From: Sphingobium sp. AS12
Lineage (GTDB): Bacteria; Pseudomonadota; Alphaproteobacteria; Sphingomonadales; Sphingomonadaceae
Direction: 5' to 3'
Length of the DNA stretch: 64,000 nt
Assembly: GCF_019097845.1 (NCBI RefSeq)
Contig: NZ_JAHRGM010000067.1
Coordinates: forward strand, 236,824-300,823
This document shows, one piece after another, positions 55,512-63,984 of the stretch. Both the position numbers and the translations under genes were made by a program. Position 1 is the stretch's first letter. Every line of letters starts with the position of its first letter. A model generated the notes under the pieces. The model did no database searches and was not told where the DNA came from. It was given only the letters and a program-made list of their open reading frames with translations.

Positions 55512-55592
55512 TCCTGAGACATTGGCGCTACACGCCGCGGGGCCAGCCATAAAATGGCCCGCCGACATCGGACATCATACTCAGGAGGCCAT

Positions 55593-55832
55593 ATGAGCGA
55601 CATCGCCGAACGTGTTATCAAAATCGTGATCGAGCATATGGGGGTCTACCCCGACAAGGTGACGCCCGAAGCCAGTTTTCTAGATGACCTCGGTGGCGAC
55701 AGCCTTGATGTCGTGGAACTGGTGATGGCGCTCGAAGATGAGTTCGGCATTACGATACCCGATGCGGATGCCGAGAAGATCGATACGGTACAGGATGCCA
55801 TTCGCTATGTCGGTGCTGCCAAGCCTGGATGA
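55593..55832 (+). CDS. Acyl carrier protein
   Basis: A 79-residue acidic four-helix carrier. The phosphopantetheine Ser lies in [20 protein letters not shown]; the residue before Asp is Gly instead of the usual Ala (GADSLD). AGGAGG lies 6 bases before the ATG at 55593. There are no fatty-acid genes nearby, so this is probably a second, specialised ACP rather than the housekeeping one. Confidence 0.92.
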   Translation: MSDIAERVIKIVIEHMGVYPDKVTPEASFLDDLGGDSLDVVELVMALEDEFGITIPDADAEKIDTVQDAIRYVGAAKPG

Positions 55833-55969
55833 AGCGCGACAACCTTGAGGGGCATGTCGAGGACCGCATGAAGCGATCTGAGAATTATCGGGTCCCGTTG
55901 CATAGCCACTTGATGCCTGGTGGCGCTCATTGAGGTGACGCGCTTCTCGAGTTGCTTTTGTGCAATGCC

Positions 55970-56536
55970 TCACGACACTGCGGGACTTGGTGGCAGCGGT
56001 AGGCGGGCCCGCAAATCCAGGATGCGCCGGGTTTTCTGGATGTTCGCATGGACTGCTGCGCCTGTGACTCCAAAATGCTTGCCGATTTCCGCTCCGCTCA
56101 GGCCTTCCTCATCGTTAAGCCGCAGCATCGTCTCGCCGATTGCAAATCTTTCCGATCGTTTGGCAGCAGCCTGAGCGATCATGTGCAGATGACGGGGGAG
56201 CGCAGGTCCCAAAAGGTCGAGTGCCGGTGGTTCCGGTTTACCGGTCCATTGATCGTGAAACCGCCAACCATAGCGATCCATGACGGACGCGATCTCGCAG
56301 TAGCAGACCCGGCCAAGATTGGGCAGACGCAAGATGCCCGCCCGTTCGCAACGAGACAAATCGCTCAGCTGCATCTTTTCGATAGGAACCCCCGCTACGG
56401 TTGATGCGAGATCGGTCGGTTTGTCCAACTGGCCCAGGCAGTTGCGTGTGCGGGAAGAAATAACATGCCAAGCTTCGAGCGCCAGCATGGATGCATCTGT
56501 TGTTGGTGCGATTAATCTCGGTTTGGTCTGTGACAT
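55970..56536 (-). CDS. Hypothetical protein with C-terminal sigma-region-4-like HTH
   Basis: An approximately 188-residue protein. The C-terminal part (MLRLNDEEGLSGAEIGKHFGVTGAAVHANIQKTRRILDL) resembles the helix-turn-helix of sigma region 4 or a LuxR-type regulator. The N-terminal 120 residues contain three cysteines (RTRNCLGQ, SRCERAG, VCYCEIAS gives a pair) and match nothing I know. I chose ATG at 56536 over a TTG at 56545. It could be a DNA-binding regulator. Confidence 0.55.
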   Translation of the reverse strand: MSQTKPRLIAPTTDASMLALEAWHVISSRTRNCLGQLDKPTDLASTVAGVPIEKMQLSDLSRCERAGILRLPNLGRVCYCEIASVMDRYGWRFHDQWTGKPEPPALDLLGPALPRHLHMIAQAAAKRSERFAIGETMLRLNDEEGLSGAEIGKHFGVTGAAVHANIQKTRRILDLRARLPLPPSPAVS

Positions 56537-57134
56537 CCTGGACAACCATTTTCAAAATTCATTGCGCCTGGCATAATATCAGTCCTGCAACCTTCCGGCG
56601 AGGCATCGTATCTACAAAATCAATGGTGGCTGAGGCGGCCGTGCCCCATTGCGTGGTGTAGTATCGAGGGCGCGGCCACGTCGATCTCCGGCTATGCCGG
56701 GTTGATCAGGCTGCCATGCGTTGCAACGTATGACGCTGTTATCGGTCAATCCCACGCGCTAAACGCCATGTCTGGCAACATCAACTTTGGTGTGGATGGT
56801 GCTTGCCGACGGGTCGGCAGGCATGGGCAAGCACGCCGGGAAAAGACTTTGCGTGAGGGCATTCCGATGCCCAGATATTCTCTGGACGACTCGCATTTCA
56901 AAACAGCAAGGGCGTTTTCGGCATGCCAGCATCATTGCTGGAGCCTCCACGCCCACATCGTGGCCGGCCGCTGATATTTTTTCGGCTGCGACGAGCGAGG
57001 GATCCCTGTCGTCAAGAAAGTCAAGGCGCCGCCTGCGGCGAGGTCGTTTTTTGCTGCAACAGGGTCATTCAACCATAGTCGACGCGGCCAGCGCATAGGT
57101 GGGCCATGACGCGCGGGGTGCTTAGGTCATGCGC
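56537..57134. other. 600-bp region with no supported gene
   Basis: Short open frames exist on the plus strand (for example 56702-56974), but none has a ribosome-binding site or family features. I see no tRNA, repeat or clear hairpin. It separates the HTH protein gene from the 3' end of the periplasmic protein gene, both on the minus strand. Confidence 0.5.
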
Positions 57135-58910
57135 CTATCCGCCGGCACGGGTGGACATTCCGACAGTAGAGGCCGAGGCCGATAGCATGGCCTGCGCCGC
57201 CTTCTTTTCGGGCGAGTCATATGGACCGTAGAGCACCGGCCCCAGAAGTTTGCGAGCAAGATCGGACTTACCCTGGCGAACCAACTCGCTGCCCAGGAGT
57301 ACCCGGGGTGTAGGTGCTCCCGGAACCGCTGCGGCGACTTTGGCGAGGATGGCCAGCGCGCTATCCGGTACTTTCGCGCCAGCTCTTGCGTAGCTCTGGA
57401 AATTGGCGATCGCAGCAACAGGATCGCGCGGATCGGTTTGCAGCGCGCGACCGATAGTCTCGCGCGCCGCGGCCAGAGCGCTTTCGCGGGCATCGGCGGG
57501 GCCGGCTAAGGCCTCGTCTGTCTGAGCAATGCCTTTCCATGCCAGCGCCCGGGCGTTCCGGGGGGCCCGGGTCAAAATGCGTTCGGCATCGCCGCGGCAT
57601 TCGCGGGCAAGCGCAGCACGGCACTCCGCTTCCGTAGCCACCAGCATCGCGCCGACATCTAAAGGCACCTTGCTCGCTTCCGCCCGCACCGCGGATATCC
57701 AAGCGAGCGCGGCAGTTCGAGATTGGTCGGTGTTCAGCAGGCTGGCGGAAGCATCGGGCGGTGGCAGATTGCCGAGCCGGAGCCTCGCCTTGAGCGCGGT
57801 AACTTGGACCGGCGAAAGCATGGTCACTGACGGCGCTCCCTGTACACCGGATGGCGCGGCGGTCGCATAGGCCTTCGCTCTCGAAGCGTAACCCATTATC
57901 TCTCGATTGAGCCTCCCGGGGTCTTTGAAGACCAGGGCGGCTTCAGCCAGGGACGCGCCCTGTCGGATCGCGGCCATATATTGGGCGAACTGCGCCTGCA
58001 GCGCCGGCTTGGGATTAGAAAATACGAAGAAATGCGTGATCAGCCAGGCATGGTAAGGGGTCCAGGTCATCCGGCGCGATCGCGCATCAAGATAGCCGCC
58101 CGTCAGAACGTCCCGGGCATTCACGTCGCCGTAGGAGCGGAAGACCTGACGAGAGAGTTCGGGCGGCTTGGCATAATCGAGCGAGCCGTCTTTTCTGGCC
58201 TCGATCGTCGAAAACAGCGCGCCTATCCCATCGAGATACCAGCGAGGATAGGGAGCCGGAACATTAGACAGGATGAAGTGCTGCGCGAAAGCGGAGTAGA
58301 CGACCGATTCCCAGGGCCTCACTACCGGAGGAAGATAGGGCTCCCTCTTTCCGATGCAGTCCGTGCCTTGGGCGGCCAAATCCTCGCAGAAACGATCGTG
58401 GGCAAGGCTGGTATTGAGATCGACAAGCTGGTCGCTGCGGGCGACCGCCAGCACTGCGCCGTCCGCGCGAGGATCATAATAGCGTTGGTCCGAAAAGCTC
58501 CTGGCGTAGGGACCTTCTTCCGCGCGGATGTTTCGCAGGCCCAATTCGTCCAGATCGCCGCGAGAACCGAACAGGGTGATTTCGAGCTTCGGCGCACCAT
58601 CTTGCTGTCCGGCGGCGCCGTAAAGCCGCGTCATCAGCGCGTGCAGCCGCTCGACATTGCCCGCGATCCGGACCAGTTCGGGTTCGCTTCCGTCGCTGAA
58701 GATGACGACGTGATCGGTTTCGGCCCGTTTCCACCCGCTACGCTTCAGCGCGTGCTTTTGCGCCGTGACGACGATATCGGGATCGGCCTTCCCGCCGACG
58801 GAAGCACGGGCGACCTCATCTGCCTGAGCGCCGAGTGCTGACGCTGCAACCAACAACGACTGCGCGAGCAATGCAGCGATGCTCAGGCAAGACCAACGTC
58901 CGATCGGCAT
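57135..58910 (-). CDS. Secreted protein with gluzincin-like domain and C-terminal repeats
   Basis: A 591-residue protein with a signal peptide (cleavage near ASALGAQA, residue 30). Residues 60-330 resemble DUF1570-like peptidase domains (WKRAETDHVVIFSDG; WESVVYSAFAQHFIL; YPRWYLDGIGALF), but the HExxH zinc motif is replaced by AQHFI and the downstream Glu by Asp, so proteolysis is doubtful. The C-terminal part is helical with TPR-like segments (ALAWKGIAQTDEAL). It is divergent from the RiPP precursor by about 310 bp; a link to that cluster is possible but unproven. Confidence 0.6.
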   Translation of the reverse strand: MPIGRWSCLSIAALLAQSLLVAASALGAQADEVARASVGGKADPDIVVTAQKHALKRSGWKRAETDHVVIFSDGSEPELVRIAGNVERLHALMTRLYGAAGQQDGAPKLEITLFGSRGDLDELGLRNIRAEEGPYARSFSDQRYYDPRADGAVLAVARSDQLVDLNTSLAHDRFCEDLAAQGTDCIGKREPYLPPVVRPWESVVYSAFAQHFILSNVPAPYPRWYLDGIGALFSTIEARKDGSLDYAKPPELSRQVFRSYGDVNARDVLTGGYLDARSRRMTWTPYHAWLITHFFVFSNPKPALQAQFAQYMAAIRQGASLAEAALVFKDPGRLNREIMGYASRAKAYATAAPSGVQGAPSVTMLSPVQVTALKARLRLGNLPPPDASASLLNTDQSRTAALAWISAVRAEASKVPLDVGAMLVATEAECRAALARECRGDAERILTRAPRNARALAWKGIAQTDEALAGPADARESALAAARETIGRALQTDPRDPVAAIANFQSYARAGAKVPDSALAILAKVAAAVPGAPTPRVLLGSELVRQGKSDLARKLLGPVLYGPYDSPEKKAAQAMLSASASTVGMSTRAGG

Positions 58911-59218
58911 GCATTAAGCCTCGCGATCCAGCGCTACGCGCGCTCAAGGTTGATAGAGTTGGAGTATGCATGACTCGCACCGCCTTTTCCAGCGCATCAA
59001 AGCGCCACTCCCTGAAAAGGAGACAAAGGGATTCCGGAGCATTTCATGCCTGTTCAAAGTTGGATGACAATGCAGTCTTTTCAGTCGGAATGAAGGTTAC
59101 CTGGAAGGTAATCATTATTCAATATTGCTTGCATGGTGAATCCGTTTGACTTGCACTTGCAAAAATAAATATCCTTCCTGTGCCACACCAGTGGCTACTC
59201 GCAAGACAGGAGCTGTTT
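58911..59218. other. 308-bp divergent promoter region of the RiPP operon
   Basis: No gene seen. The right-hand 120 bp are clearly AT-richer than the surroundings and hold a candidate promoter (59146-59174) and an AGGAG ribosome-binding site at 59208-59212 before the precursor ATG. Confidence 0.5.
59146..59174 (+). promoter_or_regulatory. Candidate promoter of the RiPP operon
   Basis: TTGACT (59146-59151) is a near-consensus -35 element. AT-rich sequence containing AAATAT/AATATC follows 15-17 bases later as a weak -10. It lies 45 bp before the precursor start. Confidence 0.35.
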
Positions 59219-59428
59219 ATGTCCGGTTCTGTTCGATCGATTCATTCACTGCTTGCCCGAGAATTAACGATCTCCGAAATCAAAATGGTCTCTGGTGGCC
59301 AAACCTGCGGTGAGGGCAATACCGAGGTCACCACCGAGCCCACTTATTGCGATACCGCCGGCGGTTCGCCCTGGGATACATCGGATCGATGTGACGACGA
59401 TGGAAGCTGGGATGTCAGCTGCGACTGA
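59219..59428 (+). CDS. RiPP precursor peptide with double-glycine leader
   Basis: A 69-residue peptide. The leader (residues 1-27) ends ELTISEIKMVSGG, a double-glycine motif cut by C39 peptidases, and a C39 exporter is encoded four genes downstream. The 42-residue core is very acidic, has no Lys and one Arg, and has four Cys at core positions 3, 17, 31 and 41; the first three are exactly 14 apart. Many Thr/Ser and Asp/Glu could serve ester cross-links made by the ATP-grasp ligase. AGGAG lies 6 bases before the ATG. It is short enough to be missed by gene callers. Confidence 0.8.
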   Translation: MSGSVRSIHSLLARELTISEIKMVSGGQTCGEGNTEVTTEPTYCDTAGGSPWDTSDRCDDDGSWDVSCD

Positions 59429-59430
59429 AG

Positions 59431-60312
59431 TTGAAGATTATATTGCCAGTGACGATGCCAAGCCCAGCAACAGGGGACACGGAAGATAGGAAAATCTGGT
59501 CGCCTGTTGCACCCCGCTTCCGATATCGAAATAGACATTCCCTCAATTGGCGTGCCCTCGAAGACCGGATCGTCCGGCTCAACGAACAATACAGGCATTC
59601 CCCCTGGCGCTGCTTCGGCAACGAAGCGAAATGCGCATTGCTGTTGCGGGCCGGGCTGCGCGTTCCAGGCTCGCTCGATTTTTCCGTTCCCGCCGGTTTC
59701 GAAGCGCCGCAGTTCGATCGGTTTCTGGTCAGACCTGGCATCGAACCGATTGTATATACCAATTGGCAGCGGTTCTCCGCTTGGCAGATCGACCAGCGCT
59801 GGATCGAGCGGGCAGCCGCGTTGCTGACCGGCACCAGCAGGAAGATGCGAAGCGCGGGCGTCGACAAGCCGGCCATTTGTGGCCTTGCGCCAATGCGATA
59901 TGCGCGATTGGACGACATTCCCTCCTGGCCTGAGGCGATCGAGGTCATTCATAGCTGTGAGGGCCTTACCCCCGTGCAGGAGGCAGTGCTGACCCACGCC
60001 ACATTCGTCCTCTATCACCCGCTCGATGATGGCAACGGCCGTGTCGCGCGATCGTTGTTTCACGCTTCGCTGCACCGCCGGGACCAGGTCGACGCCCCTT
60101 TTCTGCCGCTTGGACCGAGCTTCTATAGCGCATCCTATCTCAAGCTGGGGCTTCTGCGCAGATTGTCTCAAACCGGCGACTGGGAGGCTTATCTGGATGG
60201 TGTGCACCCCATAGTCGAATTTGCGATTTCGCTTCAGGAGCATGTCGATGACGCTGACGCGCTGTCGGGCAGCATCAGCGCCCTATCGCAGACAATGACA
60301 TCAATGGATTGA
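59431..60312 (+). CDS. Fic-domain protein in the RiPP operon
   Basis: An approximately 285-293-residue protein. The Fic motif HPLDDGNGRVARSLF lies near residue 196, matching HxFx(D/E)GNGRxxR with Leu in the Phe position; His, Asn and both Arg are kept, so AMP- or other nucleotide transfer is possible. The N-terminal half (WRALEDRIVRLNEQYRHSPW; FGNEAKCALLLRAGLRVPG) is unfamiliar. The start is uncertain: TTG at 59431, 2 bp past the precursor stop, or ATG at 59455. Position between precursor and ligase suggests peptide modification or regulation. Confidence 0.8.
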   Translation: MKIILPVTMPSPATGDTEDRKIWSPVAPRFRYRNRHSLNWRALEDRIVRLNEQYRHSPWRCFGNEAKCALLLRAGLRVPGSLDFSVPAGFEAPQFDRFLVRPGIEPIVYTNWQRFSAWQIDQRWIERAAALLTGTSRKMRSAGVDKPAICGLAPMRYARLDDIPSWPEAIEVIHSCEGLTPVQEAVLTHATFVLYHPLDDGNGRVARSLFHASLHRRDQVDAPFLPLGPSFYSASYLKLGLLRRLSQTGDWEAYLDGVHPIVEFAISLQEHVDDADALSGSISALSQTMTSMD

Positions 60313-60329
60313 CGAGCGAGGTGCAAGCG

Positions 60330-61493
60330 ATGGACAAACGCATTCTGATTGTGACCAAGCTCAACGATGAGCACGCCCATCTCATCGCGACGGGCCTCGA
60401 GATGATGGGCGCAACGCCGAGCATCTTCCGCTTCGGCATGATGCCTGTTCACGAAACCCATACGATTTCATTGGGCGATAAGGCGACATTCTATGTCGAT
60501 GGCGCCGCGCTCCTTGATGAAGATATCCCTTATGATCGGGTTTGGCTGCGGCGCATAGGTGGCTCGTCGGTAAAGTTGCTGGACGTTCAGGAAAGCGACA
60601 AGGCCTATGTCTCCAATATAATGACCGCCTATCGCGCGTCGCTTTTTGCCTTTCTGGATCGTCTTGCGGCCCAGCGGCCCGGTGTCATGGTCAACGGATA
60701 TTGGGGAAAGCTGGCGGCGGAAAGCAAGGTGCTGCAGCTCTGGCAGGCGCGCATAGTCGGCCTGTCGGTACCCGCAACATTGCAGTCCAACGACGTTGAA
60801 GCAATCCGAAGCTTCCAAGACGGGCATGGCGGGCGGATCATCTGTAAACCACTCATTCCGCAGATGTGGCAAGGCGAGGATAGCTTGGCCTTTGCCTATA
60901 CCTCGATCATGCCGCCGGTCGCCTCGTTGCCGGCCGAAGCTCTTTCCCTGCACCCCGCCATCTACCAGCCTTATGTCGAGAAGGCGTTTGAAGCCCGGGT
61001 GATCATCTTCGGCGGTCGGCAATTCGGTATTAAGATCGATTCCCAGAGCGACCCGTTGTCGGTTATCGACTGGCGCGGAAAGCGCCTTCTTAAAGACAAT
61101 AATGACAATTATCGGTTGCCGCCGGAAGTCTTTGACCAATGCCAGGATCTGATGCGGGCGCTGGGCATATCCTATGGCGCATTCGACTTCATTGTCACGC
61201 CCGCCGGTGATCATGTCTTTTTAGAAGTGAACGAAGCCGGGCAATTCCTGTTCGTCGAGGACTGCGCGCCCGGGGACAAGATTGCCCACGCTTTCTGCCA
61301 TTTTCTCATTCACGGGACCCTGCAGGACTGGAACGACAAGGACGTGACTTTCACGCTGAAGGATTTGCTGTCCTCAGCTGGCGCGCTGGCTCGCAAACAG
61401 GCGGATTCCCGCTACCGCGACCACGACCGAACCTCCCGGATATCCAGGATGGATGATCTTGTGGGATCGCATCACGTGTCCGAAGCGCGCTGA
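60330..61493 (+). CDS. ATP-grasp ligase of microviridin/graspetide (MvdC/MvdD) type
   Basis: A 387-residue ATP-grasp enzyme. An N-terminal pre-ATP-grasp domain (RILIVTKLNDEHAHLIATGL) precedes the grasp core: GGRIICKPLIPQMWQG near residue 170, the metal/phosphate acids in GAFDFIVTPAGDHVFLEVNEAGQF near residue 280-305. The E-V-N-x-x-G-Q-F/W signature marks the microviridin-type ligases that form ester or amide links between Asp/Glu and Ser/Thr/Lys side chains. With a precursor lacking Lys, esters are the likely product. GAGGTG precedes the ATG at 60330. Confidence 0.85.
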   Translation: MDKRILIVTKLNDEHAHLIATGLEMMGATPSIFRFGMMPVHETHTISLGDKATFYVDGAALLDEDIPYDRVWLRRIGGSSVKLLDVQESDKAYVSNIMTAYRASLFAFLDRLAAQRPGVMVNGYWGKLAAESKVLQLWQARIVGLSVPATLQSNDVEAIRSFQDGHGGRIICKPLIPQMWQGEDSLAFAYTSIMPPVASLPAEALSLHPAIYQPYVEKAFEARVIIFGGRQFGIKIDSQSDPLSVIDWRGKRLLKDNNDNYRLPPEVFDQCQDLMRALGISYGAFDFIVTPAGDHVFLEVNEAGQFLFVEDCAPGDKIAHAFCHFLIHGTLQDWNDKDVTFTLKDLLSSAGALARKQADSRYRDHDRTSRISRMDDLVGSHHVSEAR

Positions 61494-61495
61494 AC

Positions 61496-61807
61496 ATGTC
61501 CCCTCGCGCTTCCGCGCCCACGCGGCCCCTTCACGAGGCTGGCGCGGAGGACAGCGGCCCATCGTCGCTGTTCCGATCCGAAATGGTCCGCGCGCGCCGG
61601 GCACGGCATGGCGCGGCCAAGATTCCCGCGATGCCCTGGGCATGGATCGTCCTGCTGGGTGCCGTCCTGTTTGCCGAGATCGGCGGGCTCTATGCGATCA
61701 TTCTGGTTCAGTTCGATGTTGGGTTTGAAGCCGTTGCCGGCCCCCGCATGGCTAAGCCTGCAGACCGCGCCGCTCCGGCGCCCGCCCCCTTGCCGCGCAA
61801 TCCGTGA
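61496..61807 (+). CDS. Short HlyD/CvaA-like N-terminal membrane protein
   Basis: A 103-residue protein: cytosolic basic region (SLFRSEMVRARRARHGAAK), one membrane helix (WAWIVLLGAVLFAEIGGLYAIILV) and a Pro/Ala-rich periplasmic tail. The N-terminal part resembles the start of HlyD-family adaptor proteins that pair with C39 exporters, but the coiled-coil and barrel domains are absent. It may be a truncated adaptor or an accessory subunit. Start 2 bp after the ligase stop; its stop touches the exporter start (TGATG). Confidence 0.6.
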   Translation: MSPRASAPTRPLHEAGAEDSGPSSLFRSEMVRARRARHGAAKIPAMPWAWIVLLGAVLFAEIGGLYAIILVQFDVGFEAVAGPRMAKPADRAAPAPAPLPRNP

Positions 61808-63984
61808 TGTTCATTTCCCCTATCTTGGCTCGGCGTTCCTCGCGCGTCGAGATGGTGCGCCAGACGGAATCGGGCGAATGCGCCCTCGCTGCGCTGGCGA
61901 TGATCGCCAATTATCACGGCAACCCGATTGGTCTTGCCGAACTGCGCCGCCGCTTTCGCGCCTCGAGCCGTGGAAGCACGCTGGAATTTTTGATGCACAT
62001 GGCCGAAGCGATCGGCTTTTCCGCAAGACCCATCAGCATCCCGCTGGAAGGTCTTGCGCATATCCACCTGCCGGCCATTCTGCATTGGAACATGAACCAC
62101 TTTGTCGTCGTCGAGCGCATTCGCGCCGACAAAGTCCTCATTCATGATCCCGAGGGGATGTCCGACTGGCTCCCTATAGAGGCGATGTCCCGGCATTTTA
62201 CCGGCATCGCGCTGGAATTGCGGCAGGTCAGGCGTTTCGACGAGGCGCAGCCACGACCGCGCCTTGATCCTGTCAAATTGCTCCAGGGCGCATCGGGAAT
62301 ACGCCGATCGCTGTTCCAGATACTGACCCTCAGCATATTCCTCGAACTCTACACCTTGATCTCCCCTTTTTACCTGCGGCTTGCGGTCGATGTCGTGCTG
62401 CCGTCGCGCAGCCTGAATTTGATGACCGTGCTGGCGATTGGCTTTGCCCTGTTGACTGCGACCAACGCGCTGACCTCGCTGTTGCGATCCCTGGTGATCG
62501 CCTTCGCCAATGCCGCAGTCGGCCGCACGCTCTACGTCAACGTCGCACGCAAGCTCTTGCGATTGCCCATTGATTGGTATGAGCGGCGGCACATCGGGGA
62601 TGTGATGTCACGCCTCCAGTCCACCGCCCCGATCAGACAATTACTGACGGAAAACAGCATCGGCGCGTTCATCGACGGGTGCCTTGGCGCGCTCAGTCTG
62701 GTGGTGATGCTTACATACAGCCTACAATTGTCGATGGTTGCCATCGGCTTTCTGGTGATGATTTCGATCGGGAAGATGGCATTCCTTGCCCCAAAGCAGC
62801 GTGTCCAGGAGACAGCCATCGCGATGGCTGGCCGGGAACAATCGGTGATGATGGAGACGCTCAGGGGGATAACAACCTTGCGCGTTCTTGGCGGAGAGGA
62901 AGATCGGCTGCAATATTGGCAGCGCCGGCTCGCCGATTCCGTCACGGCGAATCTGTCCGTCGCCCGGGTGAATGTGTGGCAGGAGTCCGTCGGCACATCG
63001 CTGAATGCCCTTGAATCGGTGATATCCATCTATCTTGCGATCGGGCTCGTCCTGTCTGCCGATTTCAGTCTGGGTATGGTCTTTGCCTATATGGCCTACA
63101 AGACCCAGTTCCTGCGCCGCACATCCTCCCTGCTGGACCAGATCATCGCCTTCAGGATGCTGAGGCTGCATGTGGATCGCCTTGCCGACATCATGCTCAC
63201 CGACGAGGACAAGGCATTCGACCGGGAGGCGATATCGGCCAGGACATTGTCGGGCCGCGTTGAACTGCGCGGCGTAGCTTTCCGATATGCGCCTACGGAT
63301 CCATATGTGCTGTCCGGGGTCGACCTCGTGATCGAGCCCGGAGAGCATGTAGCAATCACCGGGCCGTCCGGTGAGGGCAAGAGTACGCTCATCAAGATCA
63401 TTCTCGGTCTCATCGAACCATCGGAAGGCGCCGTATTCGTCGATGGTATCCGGCTCACGGACTTCGGCTTGAAAAGCTATCGCGCGCAAGTCGGCTCAGT
63501 CCTGCAGAATGACGGAATATTCGCCGGATCGATCGCCGAGAATATTGCGCTTTTTGATAATGCTTCGGACATGGACCGGGTTGTCGCGTCCGCCAAGGCT
63601 GCGGCGTTGCATGACGATATAGCAGCCATGCCCATGGGCTATGAAACGCTGGTCGGCGACATGGGCGCTGCGATTTCGGGCGGGCAGAAGCAGCGGCTGA
63701 TACTGGCGCGCGCCCTCTACAGACAGCCTCGCCTTCTCGTAGTCGATGAAGGGACGTCACACCTGGACGAAGATAAAGAGCGCCTGGTCAATGCGGCGAT
63801 ATCGGCACTGGGGGTGACGCGAATAGTGGTCGCGCACCGCCGAGAGACGATTGCCTCGGCGGATCGGATACTCCGCTCTGATGTCCGTTTTCAACCTTTA
63901 AGTCGCGCGCCATCGTCCGCGCAGGAGCGCGGCACCGTATATGGCCGCGTACAGGTGGAGGCGGGACCTGAAGGACGTCGGTGA
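61807..63984 (+). CDS. Peptidase-C39 ABC exporter (PCAT)
   Basis: A 725-residue inner-membrane ABC transporter that cuts double-glycine leaders and exports the peptide. The C39 domain has catalytic Cys25 in ESGECALAAL, His98 in NMNHFVVV and Asp114 in IHDPEGM. About six membrane helices follow (residues 160-440), then the ATPase domain: Walker A GPSGEGKSTL near 518, signature ISGGQKQRL near 623 and Walker B LLVVDEGTSHLD near 645. All catalytic residues are present. ATG at 61807, or an overlapping GTG at 61804. Substrate inferred: the precursor at 59219. Confidence 0.93.
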   Translation: MFISPILARRSSRVEMVRQTESGECALAALAMIANYHGNPIGLAELRRRFRASSRGSTLEFLMHMAEAIGFSARPISIPLEGLAHIHLPAILHWNMNHFVVVERIRADKVLIHDPEGMSDWLPIEAMSRHFTGIALELRQVRRFDEAQPRPRLDPVKLLQGASGIRRSLFQILTLSIFLELYTLISPFYLRLAVDVVLPSRSLNLMTVLAIGFALLTATNALTSLLRSLVIAFANAAVGRTLYVNVARKLLRLPIDWYERRHIGDVMSRLQSTAPIRQLLTENSIGAFIDGCLGALSLVVMLTYSLQLSMVAIGFLVMISIGKMAFLAPKQRVQETAIAMAGREQSVMMETLRGITTLRVLGGEEDRLQYWQRRLADSVTANLSVARVNVWQESVGTSLNALESVISIYLAIGLVLSADFSLGMVFAYMAYKTQFLRRTSSLLDQIIAFRMLRLHVDRLADIMLTDEDKAFDREAISARTLSGRVELRGVAFRYAPTDPYVLSGVDLVIEPGEHVAITGPSGEGKSTLIKIILGLIEPSEGAVFVDGIRLTDFGLKSYRAQVGSVLQNDGIFAGSIAENIALFDNASDMDRVVASAKAAALHDDIAAMPMGYETLVGDMGAAISGGQKQRLILARALYRQPRLLVVDEGTSHLDEDKERLVNAAISALGVTRIVVAHRRETIASADRILRSDVRFQPLSRAPSSAQERGTVYGRVQVEAGPEGRR

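Noticed and set aside
56702..57098. Short plus-strand frames in the 56.5-57.1 kb gap
   Set aside because: No ribosome-binding sites, no domain features and mutually overlapping frames.
59219..59428. Lasso peptide or lanthipeptide precursor
   Set aside because: No asparagine-synthetase-like cyclase, B1/B2 proteins or LanM/LanB genes are nearby; the adjacent ligase is ATP-grasp and the leader is of the double-glycine type.
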